Part shown: positions 1 to 5,279 of the stretch, in pieces | How the letters are laid out: every line of letters begins with the position of its first letter | Numbering within the stretch: the first letter of the stretch is position 1 | NCBI GenBank assembly: GCA_021160155.1 | Contig: JAGHDB010000233.1 | Span: 1 to 5,279, forward strand | DNA from: Bacteroidales bacterium | GTDB lineage: Bacteria; Bacteroidota; Bacteroidia; Bacteroidales; UBA12481 | DNA length: 5,279 nt | Reading direction: 5' to 3' | The notes under the pieces: model-generated | Database searches by the model: none | Told to the model about the DNA's origin: nothing | The model's input: only the letters and a program-made list of their open reading frames with translations | Program-made: the position numbers and the translations under genes

Positions 1-1049
1 GATCCAACATACGTGCGCTCGAACCCTATTCATCTGCCCGAAAGGAATATGCCGGTCGGGAAACTGTTTTTTTGGATGCCAATGAGAATCCGTTTGGCAA
101 CGGGATAAATCGCTATCCCGATCCCCGTCAAAAGGAACTTCGACAATCAATTGCTGAATTAAAGGGTGTTATACCCGAACAGGTGTTCACAGGCAATGGC
201 AGTGATGAAGTCATAGACCTGCTGATCCGGATTTTTTGTGAGCCCGGCCAAAGCCGGATATTGACATTGGATCCCTCGTACGGAATGTATGAAGTAGCAG
301 CATCCATTCAGGATGTTAAAACCGATAAGGTGCTGTTGAATAGTGATTTCTCTATAGACATTCAAAAAATATCGGAACGGGTGTACTGGAATACACGCCT
401 GCTTTTCCTCTGTACACCCAATAATCCGACCGGTAATATTATTTCAATTGAACAGATCCGTATGCTGACAGAACAGTTCAGGGGAGTGGTCGTAGTGGAT
501 GAAGCCTATATTGATTTTGCCGATACCCCTTCGGCACTAATGCTGCTGAATGAATGTCCCAACCTGGTGGTTTTGCAGACCTTTTCAAAGGCATGGGGTT
601 TGGCAGGTGTCAGACTGGGGATGGTATTTGCCCGAAAAGAGGTTATCAGTTTACTTGACCGGATTAAATCTCCGTATAATGTGAACCGGTTGACGCAGGA
701 GGTAGTATTAAGCAGGATCAGGGAGGAGATTAGTGGAAAAATGACAAAGTGGAAAAGTAACAAAGTAAAAGAGATTGTGGCGGAACGTGAGCGAATGAAA
801 AAGCAACTTCCTCAGTTTGATTCCGTGGTGAAAGTCTATCCGTCACAGGCCAATTTTCTTTTAGTCAGGATGACCGATGCCCGGGCGGTTTACCACTATC
901 TTCTTGAACAGGGTATTGTAGTACGTGACCGATCCTCACATCCACTATGCGAAGATTGTCTCCGTATTACCATAGGAACTCCTGAAGAAAACGAAAAGCT
1001 GTTGCAATCCCTGCAAAAATTCCCGAAAACTTATACCAAAACATACTAA
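1..1049 (+). CDS. hisC: Histidinol-phosphate aminotransferase, 5' partial
   Basis: This PLP-dependent class I/II aminotransferase converts imidazole acetol phosphate and glutamate to histidinol phosphate and 2-oxoglutarate in the cytoplasm. The frame is open from the left edge (first full codon at 3) and gives 348 visible residues. They start with an N-terminal motif typical of HisC (IRALEPYSSARKEY) and run into FLDANENPFG at residues 23-32, so the gene begins outside the window, probably about 10 codons upstream. The TTG at 72 is an internal leucine codon, not the start. Visible key elements are NNPTG (140-144), DEAY (166-169), the PLP Schiff-base lysine K196 in FSKAWG, R204 in RLGM, and R321 in CLRITIGT, the usual substrate-binding arginine. 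Residues 244-257 (SGKMTKWKSNKVKE) are encoded by a degenerate 8-base tandem repeat and seem to lengthen this helical region by about six residues compared with Bacteroides HisC as remembered. The stop is 4 bases before hisB. Confidence 0.96.
   Translation, partial: SNIRALEPYSSARKEYAGRETVFLDANENPFGNGINRYPDPRQKELRQSIAELKGVIPEQVFTGNGSDEVIDLLIRIFCEPGQSRILTLDPSYGMYEVAASIQDVKTDKVLLNSDFSIDIQKISERVYWNTRLLFLCTPNNPTGNIISIEQIRMLTEQFRGVVVVDEAYIDFADTPSALMLLNECPNLVVLQTFSKAWGLAGVRLGMVFARKEVISLLDRIKSPYNVNRLTQEVVLSRIREEISGKMTKWKSNKVKEIVAERERMKKQLPQFDSVVKVYPSQANFLLVRMTDARAVYHYLLEQGIVVRDRSSHPLCEDCLRITIGTPEENEKLLQSLQKFPKTYTKTY
732..771 (+). repeat. Degenerate octanucleotide tandem repeat inside hisC
   Basis: Five consecutive 8-base units fit a loose AGTRRMAA consensus. 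AGTGGAAA occurs at 732-739 and again at 748-755, AATGACAA at 740-747, AGTAACAA at 756-763, and a decayed unit AGTAAAAG at 764-771. Taken as 16-base units, 732-747 and 748-763 match at 14 of 16 positions. The repeat is read in frame and encodes a lysine-rich stretch of HisC (visible residues 244-257). Confidence 0.7.
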
Positions 1050-1053
1050 TTAC

Positions 1054-2208
1054 ATGGCAGAACGATATTTATTTATTGACCGTGACGGCACTCTGGTTGA
1101 GGAACCTGCTGATGAACAGGTGGATACATTTGAGAAGATTCGCTACCTGCCGGGCGTGTTTACCCATCTTGGAGAGATCGTCAGAAGGCTCGATTATAAA
1201 CTGGTTATGGTGACCAATCAGGACGGACTGGGTACTCCGGCAAATCCTGAAAAGAGATTTTGGCCGGTTCATACCCGTATACTCGAAACATTGGCCGGGG
1301 AGGGAATTATTTTTGAGGAGGTGCTGATAGACAGAAGCTTTGCTCATGAAGGGCTGGATACCCGAAAACCGGCAACCGGGCTTTTGCAATCCTATCTTAA
1401 CGGAAAGGCTGATCTGGGTCATTCATACGTGATCGGTGACCGGGAGTCAGATATGGAACTGGCCCGGAATCTGGGATGTCGGGGGATAAGAATATGGCAG
1501 AAGGCAGAAGGGAAAAGGCGAAATGAAGAGGAGGAAAGGCTGAAGGAGAAAAACGGAAGGGGAAAGATTAAAGGAATAAGGGTGGTTGAGAAATGGGAAG
1601 AGGTTGCAGATTACCTGGTACGCAGTGAGATGAATGCTGAAGTACATCGAAAAAGCCGTGAGACGGATATCCGGGTACGGGTGGTGTTGTGGGGAAACGG
1701 CCAATCGCAGATTGATACGGGTATCGGTTTTTTTGATCATATGCTGGATCAACTGGCGCGCCACAGCGGGGCCGATATCGAGATTATTGTGAAAGGGGAT
1801 CTGCATGTGGATGAGCACCATACCGTGGAGGATACGGCTATAGTACTCGGACAGGCACTGCGGGAGGCATGGGGTGATTTGAAAGGGTTGCAACGGTTTG
1901 GGTTTGTGCTGCCAATGGATGATGCCCGGGCACAGGTTTCAATTGACCTGGGAGGGCGTCCCTACCTGAAATGGGATGCAGTGTTCAAACGAGAAAAGAT
2001 CGGGGAATTACCCACTGAATTACTGCCCCATTTTTTCAGGTCGTTTGCGGATGCATCGCGGTCGACCATCCATATCAGTGCTACCGGAAAGAATGAGCAC
2101 CATAAAGCCGAAGCTGTTTTCAAAGCACTGGCCCGGGCTCTCCGTCAGGCCTGGTCGGGGTCGGTATCTGAAAATGAAATACCCACTACAAAAGGAATGA
2201 TCGATTAG
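1054..2208 (+). CDS. hisB: Bifunctional histidinol-phosphatase / imidazoleglycerol-phosphate dehydratase
   Basis: This 384-residue fused enzyme has two parts. The N-terminal HAD phosphatase (about 1-148) hydrolyses histidinol phosphate to histidinol. The C-terminal IGP dehydratase (about 194-384) makes imidazole acetol phosphate. HAD motifs are DRDGT with D9 and D11, T54 in VTNQ, K105 in TRKP, and GDRESD with D129 and D133. Dehydratase metal-site motifs are FDHM (227-230), DEHHTVED (253-260) and NEHHK (347-351). The four zinc ligands of E. coli HisB (C93, H95, C101, C103) are D93, S95, L101 and T103 here at the same numbering. The protein is 29 residues longer than the 355-residue E. coli enzyme. 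Nearly all the excess lies in a charged linker at about 149-176, encoded by a 7-base tandem repeat. The ATG follows the hisC stop by 4 bases with no clear Shine-Dalgarno sequence; MAERYLFIDRDGT matches the family N-terminus. The TAG stop directly abuts the hisH ATG. Confidence 0.97.
   Translation: MAERYLFIDRDGTLVEEPADEQVDTFEKIRYLPGVFTHLGEIVRRLDYKLVMVTNQDGLGTPANPEKRFWPVHTRILETLAGEGIIFEEVLIDRSFAHEGLDTRKPATGLLQSYLNGKADLGHSYVIGDRESDMELARNLGCRGIRIWQKAEGKRRNEEEERLKEKNGRGKIKGIRVVEKWEEVADYLVRSEMNAEVHRKSRETDIRVRVVLWGNGQSQIDTGIGFFDHMLDQLARHSGADIEIIVKGDLHVDEHHTVEDTAIVLGQALREAWGDLKGLQRFGFVLPMDDARAQVSIDLGGRPYLKWDAVFKREKIGELPTELLPHFFRSFADASRSTIHISATGKNEHHKAEAVFKALARALRQAWSGSVSENEIPTTKGMID
1496..1579 (+). 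repeat. Degenerate heptanucleotide tandem repeat encoding the HisB linker
   Basis: Twelve back-to-back 7-base units follow a loose GGNRAAA pattern. Two identical GGCAGAA units stand at 1496-1502 and 1503-1509. GGGAAAA (1510), GGCGAAA (1517), GAGGAAA (1531), GGCTGAA (1538), GGAGAAA (1545) and GGGGAAA (1559) follow, with more decayed units at 1524, 1552, 1566 and 1573. Bases 1498-1566 are about 90% purine (62 of 69). Twelve units make 84 bases, exactly 28 codons, so the hisB frame is kept. They encode a Lys/Glu/Arg-rich stretch between the two catalytic domains. Confidence 0.8.
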
Positions 2209-2790
2209 ATGCAGGTTGTTATCATTAAATACAATGCCGGAAATATCGGTTCTGTACAACATGCCCTGAGGCGCCTTGGGGTGCAGGGCATGGTGACGGA
2301 TGATCCGCAGCAGATCAGGTATGCCGACCGGGTGATTTTTCCCGGTGTCGGTGAAGCAGTTACTGCCATGAAATACTTGAAAGACAAAGGATTGGACCAA
2401 TTAATCGGCTCATTGAACCAACCGGTGCTCGGGATCTGCCTGGGGATGCAATTGATGTGCCGTCATTCGGATGAGGGTGCAACGACCGGAACCGGGATTT
2501 TTGATACCGCGGTAAAACGATTCAGGATCGATGAGAAAGTTCCTCATACAGGATGGAACCAGGTTATCATCGGAGATTCTCCTTTGTTTGACGGATTAAC
2601 GACTGAACCATATCTCTATTTTGTACACTCTTATTATGCCCGTATCTGCCGGCATACTGTTGCTGAAACCGTTTACGGGATCCGGTTCAGTGCGGCATTG
2701 CAAAGGGATAATTTTTTTGCCACGCAATTTCATCCTGAGAAGAGTGGCCGGGTGGGCAGGCAAATCCTTAAAAACTTTTTATCCTTATGA
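2209..2790 (+). CDS. hisH: Imidazole glycerol phosphate synthase, glutamine amidotransferase subunit
   Basis: HisH is the class I glutaminase partner of HisF. It hydrolyses glutamine, and the ammonia passes through the HisF barrel to the site where IGP and AICAR are formed. The 193-residue length fits the family (about 195-205). The N-terminus MQVVIIKYNAGNIGS is typical. The catalytic triad is visible: nucleophile C77 in GICLGMQ, and H175 and E177 in QFHPEKS. The oxyanion-side PGVG motif is at 45-48, PHTGWNQV at 112-119, and YFVHSYY at 137-143. The ATG is the base right after the hisB TAG. A weak purine-rich AAAGGA at 2191-2196 could act as a ribosome site, but re-initiation by ribosomes ending on hisB is equally plausible. 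The TGA stop overlaps the hisA ATG (ATGA). Nothing in the protein looks unusual. Confidence 0.97.
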   Translation: MQVVIIKYNAGNIGSVQHALRRLGVQGMVTDDPQQIRYADRVIFPGVGEAVTAMKYLKDKGLDQLIGSLNQPVLGICLGMQLMCRHSDEGATTGTGIFDTAVKRFRIDEKVPHTGWNQVIIGDSPLFDGLTTEPYLYFVHSYYARICRHTVAETVYGIRFSAALQRDNFFATQFHPEKSGRVGRQILKNFLSL

Positions 2791-3515
2791 TTCATCTTAT
2801 TCCGGCAATAGATTTGATGGAAGGCCGGTGTGTACGGCTCCGGCAGGGTGATTTTCATTCGGCTGTCATCTATTCGGATGATCCGCTGGCCCGGGCGCAG
2901 GCGTTTGAAAAAGCGGGTGTCAAATACCTGCATGTAGTAGATCTGGATGGAGCCCGGACCGGTATTCCGGTCAATATCCGGGTATTGGAAAAACTCATTA
3001 AAGAGACATCACTGAAAATTGATTATGGGGGAGGGATACGCGAGCTGAAAACCATCCGGCAATTACTCCGGACCGGTGTGCACAGATTAACCATTGGCAG
3101 TCTGGCAATAACACGTCCCGATAAATTGCTCGAATGGATTGAACTCATAGGCGCCAACCGGTTCATCCTGGGTGCTGATATATCGGATGATAAGCTGGTA
3201 TATCACGGCTGGCAGGAGATCTCTTCGGTCACCTGGAGGGAGTTCATCGGCAGATGGAGTGGAGCCGGAATAACCCGTTTTATGGCAACCGATATCAGGC
3301 GGGATGGTATGATGCAGGGTGTGGCTATCCGGCTTTATCGGGAGATCAAATCCCAATACCCGGATATAGAGCTAATTGCGTCAGGAGGAGTTTCAGGATG
3401 GGAAGATATTCAGGCATTGAAAAAAATGGAATTATCCGGAGTCATCATCGGGAAAGCATATTATACAGGAAAGATCACACTTGAACAAATCCGTAAATAC
3501 AACCGGCCATGTTAG
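2787..3515 (+). CDS. hisA: Phosphoribosylformimino-5-aminoimidazole carboxamide ribotide isomerase
   Basis: HisA is a single-domain (beta/alpha)8 barrel that carries out the Amadori rearrangement of ProFAR to PRFAR, the substrate of HisF. The length of 242 residues is normal. The two catalytic aspartates are D9 in IPAIDLMEG and D131 in LGADISDD. Other family features are DLDGA (52-56), the phosphate-site loops GGGI (81-84) and ASGGVS (198-203), [12 protein letters not shown] (167-178), and IGKAYYTG near the C-terminus. The start overlaps the hisH stop in an ATGA arrangement, a usual sign of translational coupling, and no Shine-Dalgarno sequence precedes it. [10 protein letters not shown] matches the expected N-terminus. 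The gene ends by overlapping hisF by 7 bases. HisF is a distinct homologue rather than a duplicate: it shares the barrel and the phosphate loops, but its N-terminal motif is [12 protein letters not shown]. Confidence 0.97.
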   Translation: MIHLIPAIDLMEGRCVRLRQGDFHSAVIYSDDPLARAQAFEKAGVKYLHVVDLDGARTGIPVNIRVLEKLIKETSLKIDYGGGIRELKTIRQLLRTGVHRLTIGSLAITRPDKLLEWIELIGANRFILGADISDDKLVYHGWQEISSVTWREFIGRWSGAGITRFMATDIRRDGMMQGVAIRLYREIKSQYPDIELIASGGVSGWEDIQALKKMELSGVIIGKAYYTGKITLEQIRKYNRPC

Positions 3516-4288
3516 CTAAAAGAATCATACCCTGCCTGGATATCCGGGATGGAAGAACGGTCAAGGGGATCAATTTTGTGAACATCCGGGATGTCGGTGA
3601 TCCGGTTGAACTGGCTGTTCGTTATGTGGAGGAGGGGGCTGATGAGCTGGTGTTTTTGGATATTACCGCGACACACGAAGGGCGTAAAACCTTTGCCGGT
3701 CTGGTGTCACGCATCGCGCGGGAAGTAGATATTCCCTTTACCGTGGGTGGGGGGATCAGTGATTATACGGATGCAGCCAGACTACTGAATGCCGGTGCCG
3801 ATAAGATCTCTCTTAATTCGGCAGCGGTGAAAGATCCGGCGGTTATCGATCAACTGGCCGGGCGATTTGGCAGTCAGTTTGTGGTACTGGCCATCGATGC
3901 ACATGATCCCGGCCGGGAGATTCCTGATACGGGAAGGGAGTGGGAGGTTTATATCCACGGGGGCAGGATTTTGGCCGGCCGCGGGCTATTTGAGTGGGCT
4001 CGCGAGGGACAGGAACGGGGATGCGGGGAAATTCTTTTTACCAGTATGGATCATGATGGATCCAAAAATGGCTACGCATGTGCCACACTGGCAAAATTGT
4101 CGGGAGAGCTGAATATCCCGGTGATTGCATCCGGCGGGGCGGGATCCCGGGAACATTTTCTCGAGGTTTTTACTGAAGGCAAAGCAGATGCCGCCCTGGC
4201 TGCCAGCGTATTTCATTTCGGGGAGATCCCGATATCCGGATTAAAACGGTGGCTTGCCGATCAGGGAGTGCCGGTTAGATTAAGTTAA
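3509..4288 (+). CDS. hisF: Imidazole glycerol phosphate synthase, cyclase subunit
   Basis: HisF forms the synthase with HisH and turns PRFAR plus channelled ammonia into IGP and AICAR; AICAR returns to purine synthesis. It is a 259-residue (beta/alpha)8 barrel. Catalytic residues are D11 in IPCLDIRDG and D130 in LAIDAHD. The ammonia-gate residues known from Thermotoga maritima HisF are matched by R5, E46, K99 and E174 (E167 in Thermotoga). Phosphate loops are GGGI (80-83) and ASGGAG (207-212); [12 protein letters not shown] (178-189) and AASVFHFGE (231-239) are typical. The numbering agrees with Thermotoga up to D130 and is shifted by exactly seven afterwards. The extra residues fall in the loop [14 protein letters not shown], encoded by a 21-base imperfect duplication. 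The ATG lies within the end of hisA (7-base overlap) and [11 protein letters not shown] fits the family start. A 30-base gap follows. Confidence 0.97.
   Translation: MLAKRIIPCLDIRDGRTVKGINFVNIRDVGDPVELAVRYVEEGADELVFLDITATHEGRKTFAGLVSRIAREVDIPFTVGGGISDYTDAARLLNAGADKISLNSAAVKDPAVIDQLAGRFGSQFVVLAIDAHDPGREIPDTGREWEVYIHGGRILAGRGLFEWAREGQERGCGEILFTSMDHDGSKNGYACATLAKLSGELNIPVIASGGAGSREHFLEVFTEGKADAALAASVFHFGEIPISGLKRWLADQGVPVRLS
3905..3946 (+). repeat. Imperfect 21-base in-frame duplication in hisF
   Basis: GATCCCGGCCGGGAG at 3905-3919 recurs as GATACGGGAAGGGAG at 3926-3940, with 11 of 15 bases matching at a 21-base offset; the rest of each copy has diverged. In protein this gives DPGREIP followed by DTGREWE (HisF residues 133-146). 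The seven extra codons account for the seven-residue length excess over Thermotoga maritima HisF in this loop. The similarity is modest and could be chance. Confidence 0.45.
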
Positions 4289-4318
4289 CAGCGAAACAAA
4301 ATAATTTTCAAAACCGAT

Positions 4319-4927
4319 ATGGACAAACCGAATTTTAATAAAGAAAATGGATTAATACCGGCTATTGTACAGGACGAGCAAAGTCGAAAAGTATTGATGC
4401 TGGGTTATATGAATGAAGAGGCTCTGCAAAAGACCCGCGCAACGGGAGAGGTGACTTTCTACAGCAGGTCGCGTAAAACTTTATGGACCAAAGGAGAAAC
4501 CAGTGGAAATACGCTTTACCTGAGCAAGATACTGATTGATTGTGATCAGGACACCCTGCTTATTCTGGCCCGGCCTGCCGGTCCGGTTTGCCATAAAGGA
4601 ACGGATACCTGTTTCAATGAGATCAATGAAGCCGGACTACTGTTTATCGAGCACTTAGAAAACCTGATCATCGACCGGAAGCATAAATTACCGGTTGATT
4701 CCTATACGGCAAAATTGTTTCGGGGAGGAGCAGAAAAAATTGCCCAGAAAGTGGGTGAAGAGGCTGTTGAACTGGTAATAGAGGCAATGAAAACAGCGGA
4801 TGACCGGTTTTTAAATGAAGCGGCCGACCTGGTATATCATCTGTTGGTTTTGCTTGCCGAAAGGGGATATGCGCTGAAAGATGTGGCTCATGTTCTGGAA
4901 CAAAGACATCAAAAAGAAGAAAAATAA
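4319..4927 (+). CDS. hisI: Bifunctional phosphoribosyl-AMP cyclohydrolase / phosphoribosyl-ATP pyrophosphatase
   Basis: This is the HisIE fusion (often written hisI or hisIE), 202 residues, a normal length. The C-terminal HisE part (about 110-202) removes pyrophosphate from PR-ATP. The N-terminal HisI part (about 1-108) opens the ring of PR-AMP to give ProFAR. The cyclohydrolase metal sites are visible: DCDQD with D74, D76 and D78 for magnesium, and C75, C91 and C98 (CHKGTDTC) for zinc. HisE belongs to the MazG-like all-alpha pyrophosphatases and shows their ExxE...ExxD pattern at E148/E151 and E167/D170. The start at 4319 gives NKENGLIPAIVQD, the usual N-terminus. The 30-base spacer before it (4289-4318) is A-rich, with no Shine-Dalgarno sequence and no evident promoter. 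It is the last gene of the cluster, and a long inverted repeat begins right after its TAA. Confidence 0.97.
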   Translation: MDKPNFNKENGLIPAIVQDEQSRKVLMLGYMNEEALQKTRATGEVTFYSRSRKTLWTKGETSGNTLYLSKILIDCDQDTLLILARPAGPVCHKGTDTCFNEINEAGLLFIEHLENLIIDRKHKLPVDSYTAKLFRGGAEKIAQKVGEEAVELVIEAMKTADDRFLNEAADLVYHLLVLLAERGYALKDVAHVLEQRHQKEEK

Positions 4928-5076
4928 AGGTTGACCTGTTGGAGTGGAATCCTTGCCAGAGGAAATGAATGAATTCGTTTTAACGGTGTCCCCCTCCCGT
5001 TTGACGATTTCAGGTTCAGCCAAACCTTTCATATCCTGTGTTTACGGACAGTAAATAACTCCGAACAGGCCAACCT
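4928..5076. repeat. Long imperfect inverted repeat directly after hisIE
   Basis: The arms are 4928-4945 (AGGTTGACCTGTTGGAGT) and 5058-5076 (ACTCCGAACAGGCCAACCT). They pair over 17 Watson-Crick positions with one mismatch (A4934 against C5070, which would be a G-U wobble in minus-strand RNA) and one extra G at 5063. The left arm starts on the base after the hisIE stop. The 112 bases between the arms contain smaller potential hairpins: AACGG/CCGTT (4982-4986 with 4997-5001), AGGTT/AACCT (5012-5016 with 5023-5027), and a 7-pair stem TGTTTAC/GTAAATA (5039-5045 with 5051-5057) that would stack on the outer stem. It could be a structured 3' untranslated region, a small inverted-repeat element or a decayed one. 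No flanking target duplication was seen. Confidence 0.6.
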
Positions 5077-5079
5077 GTT
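5064..5079 (+). terminator. Possible weak terminator hairpin after the his operon
   Basis: AACAGG and CCTGTT form a perfect 6-base stem around the 4-base loop CCAA. The bases that follow are pyrimidine-rich (CCCTTGTCTTTCC), but there is no true T-tract, so this is a poor intrinsic terminator. The hairpin uses the same bases as the right arm of the long inverted repeat, so the two folds exclude each other. It lies about 137 bases after the hisIE stop. Confidence 0.2.
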
Positions 5080-5210
5080 ACCCTTGTCTTTCCATTATTA
5101 AAAGTAGATAAAAAATTGTAAATACCAATATATCAACACCTTACAATGTTATATATTTTGTTGAACCAGTTGTTTGGGTAGATAATCGTGTGGAATCATT
5201 TAATAACCGA

Positions 5211-5258
5211 ATAAACAGATAAACAAATAAACAGATAAACAAATAAACAAATAAACTG
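5211..5258. repeat. Octanucleotide tandem repeat near the right edge
   Basis: Five near-perfect 8-base units occur: ATAAACAG at 5211 and 5227, ATAAACAA at 5219, 5235 and 5243, then a partial unit ATAAACTG at 5251-5258. A decayed unit, ATAACCGA, may precede them at 5203-5210. The only variation within the five units is the last base (G or A). The repeat is non-coding in this window. Confidence 0.85.
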
Positions 5259-5279
5259 TTCTCTTTTTGTCAAGTTGCC

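Larger units (their letters stand above)
4928..5279. other. Intergenic region after the his operon
   Basis: These 352 bases hold no gene that can be supported. The first 150 bases are the inverted-repeat region. From about 5090 the sequence becomes distinctly AT-rich, with a small inverted pair TCAACA (5133-5138) and TGTTGA (5159-5164), and ends in the 8-base tandem repeat. No tRNA, CRISPR or recognisable coding start was seen. A Bacteroidota-type promoter (TTTG, then TAnnTTTG) was looked for, and no properly spaced match was found. The next gene probably lies beyond the right edge. Confidence 0.7.

Noticed and set aside
1..5. GATCC at the left edge as a cloning junction or element end
   Set aside because: The hisC frame reads straight through it with family-typical residues, so nothing indicates an artificial or mobile boundary.
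72..74. TTG as the hisC start codon
   Set aside because: The upstream codons in the same frame encode the conserved HisC N-terminal motif, so TTG is an internal leucine.
1069..1422. Minus-strand frame of 117 codons opposite the HisB phosphatase domain
   Set aside because: Antisense shadow of a clearly conserved coding region, without a plausible start context or recognised family.
1447..1893. Minus-strand frame of 148 codons opposite hisB
   Set aside because: Its Phe/Leu/Pro-rich middle is the antisense of the purine-rich heptad repeat. hisB on the + strand is unambiguous, so this is a shadow.
4289..4318. Internal promoter or regulatory site between hisF and hisIE
   Set aside because: Only 30 A-rich bases with no recognisable promoter elements or hairpin; an ordinary intra-operon gap.
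4811..5032. Minus-strand frame of 73 codons crossing from the spacer into hisIE
   Set aside because: Most of it is the antisense of hisIE, and the remainder lies inside the inverted-repeat region. It has no recognisable domain, only a weak ribosome site, and no family resemblance.
5151..5176. Bacteroidota-type promoter around TATATTTTG and GTTTGGG
   Set aside because: TAnnTTTG is not matched exactly (one base too long), and the two TTTG elements are only 12 bases apart, too close for a -33/-7 pair.
5203..5258. CRISPR-like array
   Set aside because: The units are 8 bases long and contiguous, with no spacers, so this is a simple tandem repeat.

Overview
The window holds the distal part of a histidine biosynthesis operon. 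All six genes are on the + strand in the order hisC (5' end cut off), hisB, hisH, hisA, hisF, hisIE, followed by about 350 bases with no convincing gene. hisG and hisD, the first steps in most such operons, are absent and probably lie just upstream; that is inference.

The likely source is a member of the Bacteroidota. HisB is a fused phosphatase-dehydratase, HisI and HisE are fused, the protein sequences resemble Bacteroides-type His proteins as I remember them, and most starts lack a clear Shine-Dalgarno sequence, which is common in that phylum. No search could be run, so the genus is not assigned.

Layout: hisC (1-1049), 4 bases, hisB (1054-2208), no gap, hisH (2209-2790), 4-base overlap, hisA (2787-3515), 7-base overlap, hisF (3509-4288), 30 bases, hisIE (4319-4927), then a non-coding tail (4928-5279). 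The spacing implies one transcript with translational coupling across hisB-hisH-hisA-hisF. HisIE carries out the PRATP and PRAMP steps, HisA isomerises ProFAR to PRFAR, HisF with HisH makes imidazole glycerol phosphate (IGP) and AICAR, the C-terminal half of HisB dehydrates IGP, HisC transaminates the product, and the N-terminal half of HisB dephosphorylates histidinol phosphate.

The enzymes are ordinary and their key residues are intact. The less ordinary material is repetitive. There is a degenerate 8-base tandem repeat inside hisC, a 12-unit degenerate 7-base repeat forming the linker of HisB, a 21-base in-frame duplication in hisF, and an 8-base tandem repeat near the right edge. A long imperfect inverted repeat begins directly after the hisIE stop codon. 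No new biological system is evident. The best leads are the coding repeats, which appear to have lengthened core metabolic enzymes in frame, and the folded-looking region after the operon.
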